The notes below the pieces were generated by a model that saw nothing but the letters and a program-made list of their open reading frames with translations, searched no databases and was not told where the DNA came from. Source: Pedobacter panaciterrae (GTDB lineage: Bacteria > Bacteroidota > Bacteroidia > Sphingobacteriales > Sphingobacteriaceae). From it: 64,000 nt of DNA. The translations under genes and the position numbers were made by a program. Below are positions 17,636 through 27,600 of this stretch, in pieces (the first letter of the stretch is position 1; the number at the start of each line of letters is the position of its first letter). Where the stretch lies: contig NZ_LGEL01000011.1 in the NCBI RefSeq assembly GCF_001636695.1, positions 62,001 through 126,000 of the forward strand, read 5' to 3'.

Positions 17636-20600
17636 ATGAAAACTCCTATTATTATTGGAATAACTCCGTTTGAACTGCCTGATGTGCAACTCGCTCATGC
17701 AGTATCAAATACGAAGGCATTTCCTGTGCTTCATCTTGGAAGAGATAAAGCCGTAGCTGCTGATGCGTTAGAGCAGTTGTCAAAAAAATGTTCGGAAGGA
17801 TTCGGCGTGTGCCTGATTTCGGACGATCTTAAGGATATCATTTTACCTGAACAGGTAACTATGATCATCCTCCCTTATGGAATACAAATCGCCAGAAAAA
17901 AACAGGTTAAGCTGTTTTACCAGGTTTGCAGCGTTGAAGATGCCAAAAAAGCCCAGGCTGAAGGTGCTGATGGTATCATACTAAAAGGTAATGAAGGTGC
18001 TGGTAAGGTAGCCTATGAATCATCTTATGTACTATTTCAACGCGTTGCACAGGAAGTTAAAAATATTGATATATATGTTCAGGGTGGTGTTGGTTTGCAT
18101 ACTGCCGCGGCTTTAATTGCCACTGGGGCAACGGGAATTGTGCTGGACAGTCAGCTTGCATTATTTCCTGAGTGTAATGCACCGGCTGCAATAAAACAAG
18201 TTTGTGAAAAATTAAGCGGTAACGAGACCAGACTTATTGGGGACTTCCGGGTACTGGTACGACCAAATTCACCGGTACTAGCAGATAATTCTAATGAGAA
18301 AGATCTTGAATCGTATTTTAATGGTTTTGATCTGGAGAAATCCTTTCTCCCAATGGGACAGGATATCTCTATTTCATTAGACCTTGTAAACCGATATAAA
18401 AAACTAGACAAGTTAGTGTTTGGTATACAGGAGGCTATTTATGGGCACCTTAACCAGGCCAAATCAATTAATGTGATTAGTGCTGATAATGCATTGGCAA
18501 GGGACTTAAATATTGAATACCCTATAGCGCAAGGGCCAATGACAAGGGTTAGCGATGTTGCACCTTTTGCTAATGCTGTAGCTGAAGCGGGGGCATTGCC
18601 TTTTGTTGCGTTATCTCTGCTAAAGGGCGATCGCGCAAAGGAATTGATCAGCGAAACTAAAAAACTTGCCGGGAACAAAACATGGGGAGTTGGTATATTG
18701 GGCTTTGCTCCTCAGGAATTACGTGATGAGCAGTTGGAATATATAAAACAGGAAATGCCTCCAGTAGTATTAATTGCGGGTGGCAGACCATCGCAGGCTA
18801 AACCACTCGAAAAACTGGGTATAAAAACTTTTCTTCACGTCCCATCGGTATCTCTTCTGGATATGTTTTTAAAGGAAGGTGCCAAACGCTTTGTTTTTGA
18901 AGGGAGAGAATGTGGCGGACACGTTGGCCCATTGTCTAGCATGGTACTTTGGGAGAAACAGATAGAACGTTTATTAAAGGAAGATCAGCCAGAGCAGATC
19001 AGTGTTTTTTTTGCCGGTGGAATTCATGATGCTTTATCAAGTGCTTTTATTGCAGTAATGGCAGCGCCGTTAGCTGCAAAGGGTGTGAAGATAGGTGTGT
19101 TGATGGGTACATCGTATTTATATACTAAAGAGGCGGTAACAACAGGTGCTATTCAGGATAAATTTCAGGAACAGGCGATGGTGTCTGATGATACGGTATT
19201 ACTTGAGACTGCTCCCGGTCATGAAACCCGGTGTTTAAATTCTCCATTCGCAGCATTCTTTAATGAAGAAAAGGAAAAGCTTCAGAAAGAAGGGATAGAC
19301 AAAAAAGAAATCTGGGCAAAACTGGAAAGTTTAAATGTTGGTCGCCTGCGTATTGCAGCAAAAGGAATTGAACGCAAAGGCGATAAACTGGTCACTATTG
19401 ATGAAAAGGATCAGTTGCATTTGGGTATGTATATGATTGGGCAAATAGCTGCTATGCGCAATGAGGTTGTATCTATTTCAGATTTGCATAAAGATGTTGC
19501 TGAGGGCAACTATAAATATATTGAAAACGCAGCATTGTCTGCAATTCCAGAGGCTAAAGAAAAATCATTAAATGTAGCTATCGTAGGAATGGCCTGTATT
19601 TTTCCGGGAGCAAAAAACCTTGAAGAGTATTGGCGTAATATTGTTCTTGGCAATGATTCGGTTACTGAAGTGCCCGATGAACGCTGGAACAAAGCCCTCT
19701 ATTATAATCCTGAATCAACAGAGAAGGATATGTCACATTCCAAATGGGGTGGCTTTATTCCTAAAATTGATTTTGATCCACTTGAATATGGTATTCCTCC
19801 GCAATCGCTTGCCGCAATTGAGCCCACTCAGTTATTGAGTTTGATGGTGGCAAAACAGGCAATGGAAAATGCCGGTTACAAAGATGGTAGCTTTAACGCA
19901 GAGAACGTATCTGTAATTATAGGTGCCGAGGGAGGGAATGATCTTGCGAACAGTTATAGTTTCCGGGGCTTTTTTAAACAGGTATTTGGTGAAATGCCGG
20001 ATGAATTGGATGAGTTGTTACCAAATACAACGGAAGATTCCTTTCCTGGGATTTTAGCTAATGTGATTTCTGGACGTATTACCAACAGGTTAAATCTTGG
20101 TGGGCGTAACTATACTGTTGATGCTGCATGTGCTTCATCATTAGCGGCTATTGATTTGGCTTGTCAGGAATTGTTTCTGGAGAAATCGGATATGGTACTT
20201 GCTGGTGGTGCTGACTTACATAATGGTATCAATGATTACCTGATGTTCTCGAGCACGCATGCCTTATCCCGCAAGGGGAGATGTGCAACTTTTGATGCTG
20301 AGGCTGATGGCATTGCATTGGGAGAGGGTGTAGCTATGGTAGTGCTGAAAAGGCATGAAGATGCTTTGAGGGATGGCGATAGGGTTTATGCCGTAATTCA
20401 GGGTATTGGTGGTTCCAGTGATGGAAAGAGTCTTGGTTTAACTGCGCCACGTAAATCTGGCCAGGTCAGGGCACTTGAGCGTGCTTATGGTCAGGCAGGC
20501 ATCTCCCCATCTGTTTTGGGGCTTGTAGAGGCTCATGGAACGGGTACTGTAGTGGGTGATAAAACCGAACTTAGTGCTTTAACTGATATGTTAAATGAAT

Positions 20601-23600
20601 CAGGAGCAAGGGCAAATCAAACTCATCTTGGGTCAGTAAAAACTCAGATAGGTCATACCAAATGTGCTGCAGGTTTAGCCGGACTGATAAAGGCAGCTTT
20701 ATCTGTTTATCATGGTGTAAAACCGCCAACTATTAATTTAACAAAACCCAACAGTTATTATAATAGTAGCACAAGTCCTTTTGCTTTTCATACCGAAGCA
20801 GGTTTGTGGATGGAAGACAAGCGTTATGCTGGTATAAGTGCTTTTGGTTTTGGGGGTACTAATTTTCATGCAGTTATTGAAAGTGATGATAAAGTTTCGG
20901 AGCACGCATCTGCATTAACTTCATTGCCGTCAGAGTTGTTTGTTTTTAGAGGTGATAACTATGACGAAGCCAAAAAACAATTGAGTAATGTAAAGGCTTT
21001 GCTGGATGAGAATGACAATATAGATTTAAAGGATATTGCCTTTAGTTTGGCACTGGTAAATACCAAACAAATACAATTAAGCATTGTAGCAGATAGGGTT
21101 GAAGATCTGATCATGAAGATTGATCTGGCTTTGTCAGGCGTTGAAAGTAAAGATACCTATATCACTAAAAAGAAAACTGGTAAGGTAGTATTTATGTTCC
21201 CCGGACAAGGCAGTCAGCGTATCAATATGGCAAGAGATCTTTTTGTGATATTTCCTGCCATGCGCAAATTGTTAAAGAACAGAAGTGAATATGAACAAGT
21301 ACTTTTCCCTAATGCCGTATTTGATGAGGAGTCTTTAAAAGCCCAGAAGGAAAAAATTAAGGATACCCGTATGGCACAGCCACTATTAGGGATCGTAGAT
21401 TTAGCAATTGCTAATTTCCTCAAAGATTTGGGTATTGAGCCGGATATGGTTGCAGGTCATAGCTACGGTGAGCTGCCAGCTTTGTGCTTTGCGGGTGCTT
21501 TTGAAGATGATCAACTGGTATTTTTAAGTGAACAAAGGGCGAAGGCAATTCTTAATGCCGTAGAAGGCGGAGATACTGGGGCTATGATTGCGGTAACCAG
21601 TAAGGAAGACGAAATATTTAAAGTGATAGATAGCATGAACGATGTTTATGCTGTAAACTATAACTCGCCAACTCAACTTGTAATTGCAGGCACAACGCCC
21701 GCAATTAAAAAGCTTGCTGAGGTACTTAAGACTGCCAAAATTTCTTTCAGACCATTGGAAGTCGCTTGTGCCTTCCATAGTCCATTGGTTGCCAAATCGA
21801 AAATCCTTTATAAAAACGTACTTGATAAGGTTGAATTTGCTAACCTCAGCTTACCTGTTTGGTCAAACACAACTGCTCAGTTATATCCATCAGGAGCCGA
21901 AGCGGTAAAAGAAAGACTTACCGACCATCTTGTGAAACCTGTGAAATTTGTAGAGCAAGTAAAACAGATGTATGAGGATGGGGCAAGAATCTTTATAGAG
22001 GTAGGGCCTGGAAAAGTACTAACTGCCCTTGCAAAAGCATGCTTAGGCAAGGATGAACTTTTACTTTATGCAGAAGATAACAGTCATAATAAGATAACAC
22101 ACCTGCTTTGTACAATTGCGGCTTACATAGCTACCGGGCGTGATGTTAAATTGGAAAAATTGTTTGATGGGCGTAATGCTACGCTTTTAATGCTGGATGA
22201 ACCGGGGCAGTACAAAAAAAGTAAAACAATTTGGTATGTAAATGGGCAGCATGCGATACCATCAATAGGGAAATTGCCTTCTAATGGGGCTTTGCCAATA
22301 GTGAAGCCACTTAAACTAAAAGGAACACAAGTGAAAACAGAATATATAAATACGCCCTCGAATGCGGCAGAACAAATGATGCAGGAATACCTGAATGGGA
22401 TGAAAATGATGATTCAGGCACAGCGTGATGTAATGTTAACGTTTTTAGCACAGCAATCGCCAAATATGCAAATGCAACAGCAAATGTATGTTCCTGCGCC
22501 AGCTGTAACACAGGCTATGCCATCGGTACAGATTACAGTTGAGCAGCCTGTGGACGACATTCAATCGATAGCGGCTGTTGCAAAACCAGCAGCCCTAAAA
22601 ATTGATGTTAAAGCAGTTTTAATGAGCATTGTGAGCGATAAAACTGGCTACCCTCAGGAAATGCTTGGAATGGAAATGGATCTGGAGGCTGATTTAAGCA
22701 TTGATTCTATTAAGCGCATGGAGATTATTAGTTCTTTACGTACAGAGTTGGGTGGTTTTAGCAATGCAGATAAAAATGAAGATGCTTTTATGGAGCAGCT
22801 GGCAGGTATTAAAACACTAAATGGTTTGGTAAACTGGATCAACGAAAACACTGAGTCAGCGGTTCCGGTTGCAGAGGAAAAAGGTAGTGTGAAATTTACC
22901 CTGGCCGATATTAAATCTGCAATTCTTTCTGTTGTAAGCGATAAGACAGGTTATCCTCAGGATATGCTTGGGATGGATCTTGATCTGGAAGCAGATCTGA
23001 GTATAGATTCTATTAAGCGCATGGAAATTATTGGCGAGCTGAAAGTAAAGATTGGTTTTAACAAAGGTGAGGAAAGTGGTGATGATCTAATGGAAAAACT
23101 GGCAGCTATTAAAACCCTTAATGGTTTGGTAAATTGGATTTCGGAAATAGAATCTGAAAGTACTGAGGCCGTCGCCGAGGCTAAAAAGATTATTGAAGAG
23201 AGTGCTATAAGTGCTATAAATGAGAATTATAATGAGGCTTTGTCCAGACTTAGATTTGAGCTTACACCTTCGGAAATTTTAAATAAAGATACTTCGTCGT
23301 TAAAGGGAGTCCGTTTTGCTGTAACTGATGATGCGGGCTTGCAAGCTGTAGCCATTAAGGAGCTATTTGAGTCGCAGGGAGCAATTGTAGATGTTGTTTC
23401 TGTTACTGATAGTTTGAAAGACTATAAAGGCCTGATCATGTTGAACATGTTCAGTACGCCTGATAAGGCTACTATTATTGATAATATCGCCAGGATAAAG
23501 GAACTCGATTTTGAGGAAATGAAGTGGATATATCTCATTTCAGATACCAAAGGTTATATGGATAATGAGGCAGATACTGCCATGTTAAGGCACTTTCAGG

Positions 23601-24655
23601 GATACTCAGGCCTATTTAAAAGTTTAGATAAGGAATATGAAAACACCAAATGCAGGATTGTAAGTTTAACAACGAAATCTGCTCCAGAAGAAATTGCCAG
23701 AATTACATTGAATGAAATCTTGAATCCGGATGAACCTTCTGAGGTGATTTATGATGGAGTTAAAAGACATACGCTTGAATTGATTCCTTCGCAGCTGGTT
23801 ACAGAATTGGTTGATTCCCATATTCAATTGGATAAAGATGCTGTGGTATTGGTTCTGGGTGGTGCACAGGGAATCACAGCGAAGTTAATGACACATTTTG
23901 CAAAGGATTATCCATGCCGATATATTTTGGTTGGCCGTTCTCCCGATCCCAGAGCTAATGGATTGGATCAGTTTGCTTTTATGAAAACCAAAGAAGAGAT
24001 CAGGGCTTACTTAATCAGGCAGGGTGATATTAAAAAGCCTGCAGAGATAGAACAGGAGATCAACAAGATCTATAAAAACAATCAGATCCTGGAAACGATT
24101 AGTTCACTCGAATCAGTAGGTTCTATTGTATCATATGCATCGCTTGATTTACGTGATGAGGAAGGCTTAAGCAAATTTATCGGTGTTGTTTATGAGCAAT
24201 ATGGAAGGATAGATGGGGTAGTTCATGGAGCTGGTTTGCTGGAGGATAAATTGTTTCATGGCAAAACAGTGGAGTCGTTTAGAAGGGTTTTTGAAACCAA
24301 AGTGACTCCTTTAAGGGTTCTTGCAGAGCAACTAAGACCTGAAACCCAGTTTGTCATCTTTTTCTCGAGCATAGCCTCAGTTTACGGAAACCGTGGCCAA
24401 ACTGATTACGCAGCAGCAAATAGTGTGATGGACAGATACGCCTGGGCCTTAAATGCAAAGATAAAGGGTAAGGTGATGGCTATAAACTGGGGGCCGTGGA
24501 AAGGAGCGGGAATGGTTTCGTCGACACTTGAAAAAGAATACGAACGAAGGGGTATTTCTATGATACCATTGCAGGATGGCATGGAAACGTTTGTGAATGA
24601 AGTTAAATACGGAAACGAGAGTCAGGTACTCATCATGGCAGGAAGTAACTGGTAG
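17636..24655 (+). CDS. PUFA-synthase-like type I PKS: (PfaD-like)2-KS-AT-ACP-ACP-KR
   Basis: 2339 residues. Order: FMN TIM-barrel segment resembling a PfaD/nitronate-monooxygenase enoyl reductase (about 1-205, AEGADGIILKGNEG, VQGGVGLHTAAALIATG), a second full one (about 270-560, IAQGPMTRVSD, GRECGGHVGP with His429, GVLMGTSYLYT), ketosynthase (about 643-1085) with Cys832, His967 and His1007, acyltransferase (about 1184-1465) with Ser1276 in GHSYGE and His1381 in AFHSP (malonyl-type), two ACPs with pantetheine sites Ser1691 and Ser1792 (both LSIDSIKRMEI, as in PfaA), and ketoreductase (about 2060-2310; GGAQGI, Tyr2258). No DH of its own; that is in the next gene. It should extend and reduce acyl chains iteratively in the cytoplasm. 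First gene of an eight-gene operon; 11 bp before gene two. Resembles Pfa/Hgl secondary-lipid synthases. Confidence 0.95.
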   Translation: MKTPIIIGITPFELPDVQLAHAVSNTKAFPVLHLGRDKAVAADALEQLSKKCSEGFGVCLISDDLKDIILPEQVTMIILPYGIQIARKKQVKLFYQVCSVEDAKKAQAEGADGIILKGNEGAGKVAYESSYVLFQRVAQEVKNIDIYVQGGVGLHTAAALIATGATGIVLDSQLALFPECNAPAAIKQVCEKLSGNETRLIGDFRVLVRPNSPVLADNSNEKDLESYFNGFDLEKSFLPMGQDISISLDLVNRYKKLDKLVFGIQEAIYGHLNQAKSINVISADNALARDLNIEYPIAQGPMTRVSDVAPFANAVAEAGALPFVALSLLKGDRAKELISETKKLAGNKTWGVGILGFAPQELRDEQLEYIKQEMPPVVLIAGGRPSQAKPLEKLGIKTFLHVPSVSLLDMFLKEGAKRFVFEGRECGGHVGPLSSMVLWEKQIERLLKEDQPEQISVFFAGGIHDALSSAFIAVMAAPLAAKGVKIGVLMGTSYLYTKEAVTTGAIQDKFQEQAMVSDDTVLLETAPGHETRCLNSPFAAFFNEEKEKLQKEGIDKKEIWAKLESLNVGRLRIAAKGIERKGDKLVTIDEKDQLHLGMYMIGQIAAMRNEVVSISDLHKDVAEGNYKYIENAALSAIPEAKEKSLNVAIVGMACIFPGAKNLEEYWRNIVLGNDSVTEVPDERWNKALYYNPESTEKDMSHSKWGGFIPKIDFDPLEYGIPPQSLAAIEPTQLLSLMVAKQAMENAGYKDGSFNAENVSVIIGAEGGNDLANSYSFRGFFKQVFGEMPDELDELLPNTTEDSFPGILANVISGRITNRLNLGGRNYTVDAACASSLAAIDLACQELFLEKSDMVLAGGADLHNGINDYLMFSSTHALSRKGRCATFDAEADGIALGEGVAMVVLKRHEDALRDGDRVYAVIQGIGGSSDGKSLGLTAPRKSGQVRALERAYGQAGISPSVLGLVEAHGTGTVVGDKTELSALTDMLNESGARANQTHLGSVKTQIGHTKCAAGLAGLIKAALSVYHGVKPPTINLTKPNSYYNSSTSPFAFHTEAGLWMEDKRYAGISAFGFGGTNFHAVIESDDKVSEHASALTSLPSELFVFRGDNYDEAKKQLSNVKALLDENDNIDLKDIAFSLALVNTKQIQLSIVADRVEDLIMKIDLALSGVESKDTYITKKKTGKVVFMFPGQGSQRINMARDLFVIFPAMRKLLKNRSEYEQVLFPNAVFDEESLKAQKEKIKDTRMAQPLLGIVDLAIANFLKDLGIEPDMVAGHSYGELPALCFAGAFEDDQLVFLSEQRAKAILNAVEGGDTGAMIAVTSKEDEIFKVIDSMNDVYAVNYNSPTQLVIAGTTPAIKKLAEVLKTAKISFRPLEVACAFHSPLVAKSKILYKNVLDKVEFANLSLPVWSNTTAQLYPSGAEAVKERLTDHLVKPVKFVEQVKQMYEDGARIFIEVGPGKVLTALAKACLGKDELLLYAEDNSHNKITHLLCTIAAYIATGRDVKLEKLFDGRNATLLMLDEPGQYKKSKTIWYVNGQHAIPSIGKLPSNGALPIVKPLKLKGTQVKTEYINTPSNAAEQMMQEYLNGMKMMIQAQRDVMLTFLAQQSPNMQMQQQMYVPAPAVTQAMPSVQITVEQPVDDIQSIAAVAKPAALKIDVKAVLMSIVSDKTGYPQEMLGMEMDLEADLSIDSIKRMEIISSLRTELGGFSNADKNEDAFMEQLAGIKTLNGLVNWINENTESAVPVAEEKGSVKFTLADIKSAILSVVSDKTGYPQDMLGMDLDLEADLSIDSIKRMEIIGELKVKIGFNKGEESGDDLMEKLAAIKTLNGLVNWISEIESESTEAVAEAKKIIEESAISAINENYNEALSRLRFELTPSEILNKDTSSLKGVRFAVTDDAGLQAVAIKELFESQGAIVDVVSVTDSLKDYKGLIMLNMFSTPDKATIIDNIARIKELDFEEMKWIYLISDTKGYMDNEADTAMLRHFQGYSGLFKSLDKEYENTKCRIVSLTTKSAPEEIARITLNEILNPDEPSEVIYDGVKRHTLELIPSQLVTELVDSHIQLDKDAVVLVLGGAQGITAKLMTHFAKDYPCRYILVGRSPDPRANGLDQFAFMKTKEEIRAYLIRQGDIKKPAEIEQEINKIYKNNQILETISSLESVGSIVSYASLDLRDEEGLSKFIGVVYEQYGRIDGVVHGAGLLEDKLFHGKTVESFRRVFETKVTPLRVLAEQLRPETQFVIFFSSIASVYGNRGQTDYAAANSVMDRYAWALNAKIKGKVMAINWGPWKGAGMVSSTLEKEYERRGISMIPLQDGMETFVNEVKYGNESQVLIMAGSNW

Positions 24656-24666
24656 CCGGGCGCGTT

Positions 24667-27600
24667 ATGAAAAAAACGGATGTAGCTGTAGTAGGAATGT
24701 CTTGCATTTTCCCGGGTGCGGGTGATGTAGAGACATTCTGGCAAAATATAATTAATAAGGTAGATTCTACGCAGCTTGTTCCTGCCAATAGAATTGATCA
24801 GGTACATTTTGAAAAGGGCTCAGCGGGCGTTGATCGTTTTTATTGCAATAGAGGGGGCTTTATTCCAGAAGTGGAGTTTGATCCTGCAAATTTTGGAATA
24901 CTCCCGGTAGCTGTTGAAGGTACTGAACCTGATCATTTGTTAACACTCAGCCTGGTACATAAAGCATTGGAAGATGCTGGGGTATTTGAAAAGAATATTG
25001 CTCTTGATAAAACGGGAATCATTATCGGTAAAGGGAATTATGCCGGACCGGGAGCTACCCGTGCAATAGAAATTGTAAGGACAGGAGAGCAGATTGCCAG
25101 TGTTTTAAAAGATCTGCTGCCTCATTTGGGTGACGAAGAAATAGATAAGGTAAAGAAAGAATTTCAGGCTCGTAAAGGCCGTTTTGGAGCGGATACTGCA
25201 ATGGGACTTATTCCTAATCTTGTGGCTTCTTTAGTTGCTAACAGGCTAAACCTTGGCGGGGTAGCATATACCTTGGATGCTGCCTGTGCGAGTTCTCTTA
25301 TTGCCGTAGATCATGCGGTGCAGGAACTGAATAGTAACCGTTGTAATATGGTGATTGCAGGAGGAGTTCATGTTGGTCAAAATGCTGCATTCTGGAGTAT
25401 TTTCACTCAATTGGGTGCCCTATCCAGGCAAGGAAAAATAGCCCCTTTTGATGAGGGGGCCGATGGATTACTTATTGGAGAAGGGTGCGGGTTTGTAGTA
25501 CTTAAGCGTCTTGATGATGCAATTGCGGATGGGGACAAAATTTATTCCGTATTGAAAGGTATTGGTGTAAGTAGCGATGGCAGCGGTACTAGTGTAATGA
25601 GTCCTTCGGTAAAAGGACAGCTTAAAGCAATTGCCCAGGCCTGGGAAAATGCGGGTATCGATTCAAAAGATATAGGATATATTGAAGCTCATGGTACTGG
25701 TACGCCATTAGGTGATAAAACTGAGATAGAAACCTTGTTGCAGTTTTTTGGGAGTGGTGCTTTACTGCCAAAGGCTGGTATAGGCACTGTGAAATCTAAT
25801 ATCGGGCATGCCATGCCTGCCTCGGGTATTGCAGGTCTAATAAAAACATCATTGGCATTATACCATGGTATTATTCCGCCAACATTGCATTGCAAAGTGC
25901 CTTTAGCACAGTTAAAAGAAACAAGATTTAGTGCGGTACAGGAAGCCCGGAACTGGGAAGCCTCGGGTTTACCAAGAATTGCAGGTGTAAATGCTTTCGG
26001 TTTTGGTGGTATAAATGCACATGTGGTTCTGGAAGGCTATGGAATTAACAAGCCTGACACTGCTTTATTGAATGCCAAAACTGATGAAGTCTTACTAATA
26101 GCACGCCATAGTCACCAAGCCTTACTGAATGCTTTGGAGTCTAATGACAAGAATCCTGGTGAGGGAAAATATCGTATTGCGGTGTTTGAGCCTACTCCCG
26201 AAAGAATAAAGAAAGCGCTTAAAATTGCAGGGAAAAATCTCCCATGGCGTAGTAAGCAGGACATATGGTATAACAATGAACCTCTTCTAAGCAACGGAGG
26301 GAAAGTAGCTTTTGTGTTTCCCGGGCTCGATGGTTTGGCGGGAGGAGAGGTGCTTAGCGTTGCTGAACATTTTAATATTGCACATAAAGAGGCCTCGGCA
26401 TCTGCTGGTTTACTGGATGAGGCTTTGAGAATTCTGGAGAAAAGCAGTATTCTTGATACGGCTATTAAGCAATTAGGTGTGCTGCCCGATATGAATGCAG
26501 GACATAGTTTAGGCGAATGGCTTGCAGCAAGATCTTCTGAGTTGGCCGAAGAATCGTCGGTAATGCAATTGCTTAATTACCTCAATCCGGAAACATTTGA
26601 GCTAAAGGATTCTAAATTTATTGCCGTAGGATGTGGAATTGAGAAGCTGGAACCTATTATTGAAAACATAGATCAGTTATATCTTTCAAATGATAATTGT
26701 CCGCAACAGGTTATTCTTTGCGGAAGTAATGCAGCCCTTGCTGAGCTGGTTCCAATATTAAGAGCTAAGCAGGTTTTCCATCAGATATTGCCTTTTCAGT
26801 CTGGTTTTCATTCGCCTTTTGTGGCAGATAAACTAGATGTAATGTTGGAAGGGATGAAGGATATGCAGTTTAGAAAAACAAAGTTTCCTTTATGGTCTGC
26901 AACTACATTGGAGCTTTATCCGGAAGGTTTTGAAGCAATAAGACAGCTAAGTGTGGAACATCTGGTAAAACCTGTTCGCTTTCGTGAACTTACTGAGCGA
27001 CTTTATAATGAAGGTGCAAGGGTGTTTGTGCAGATTGGATCTGGGGGGCTGATTGGTTTTATCGATGATACCTTGCGGGGTAAAAATTATAGTGCTGTAT
27101 CCTCAAACGTACCCATACGCTCTGGTATTGCCCAGTTACAGCGTGTACTTGCTGCGCTGTTTGTTGAAGGCAAGGAAGCAGGAATGCAATTTATGGGCTA
27201 TGATAAGAAAAAAAATGCGGAAAAAAAAGGCATCGTACTTCAGCTTGGCCTACCTATAATTAAAAATATTGCTGGCATTAAATCCCTGGCGTTGCAAGAA
27301 GAAAAGACTACTTATCGCAAACAAGCAGTTTTGCAGGATTCTGCCCCGCATCCCTTAATGAAAGCATTTAGTGAGAATGTTGAGGAGATGATTGATATTC
27401 AATCTGAATTACTTCAGTTATTTAAAAATGGGGTTGCTGCTAATCAAACTGCAAATGTCCCATCACCGGTTGTGAGGGCCTCCGACCTGAGGATGCCATT
27501 TTCTAAAAAGCTGGATGTTGGTTTGGATAACTGTCCGTATCTGGTGGATCATTCGCTACTTAGGCAACCTAAGGGATGGCACTGTGTAGATGATATGGAC

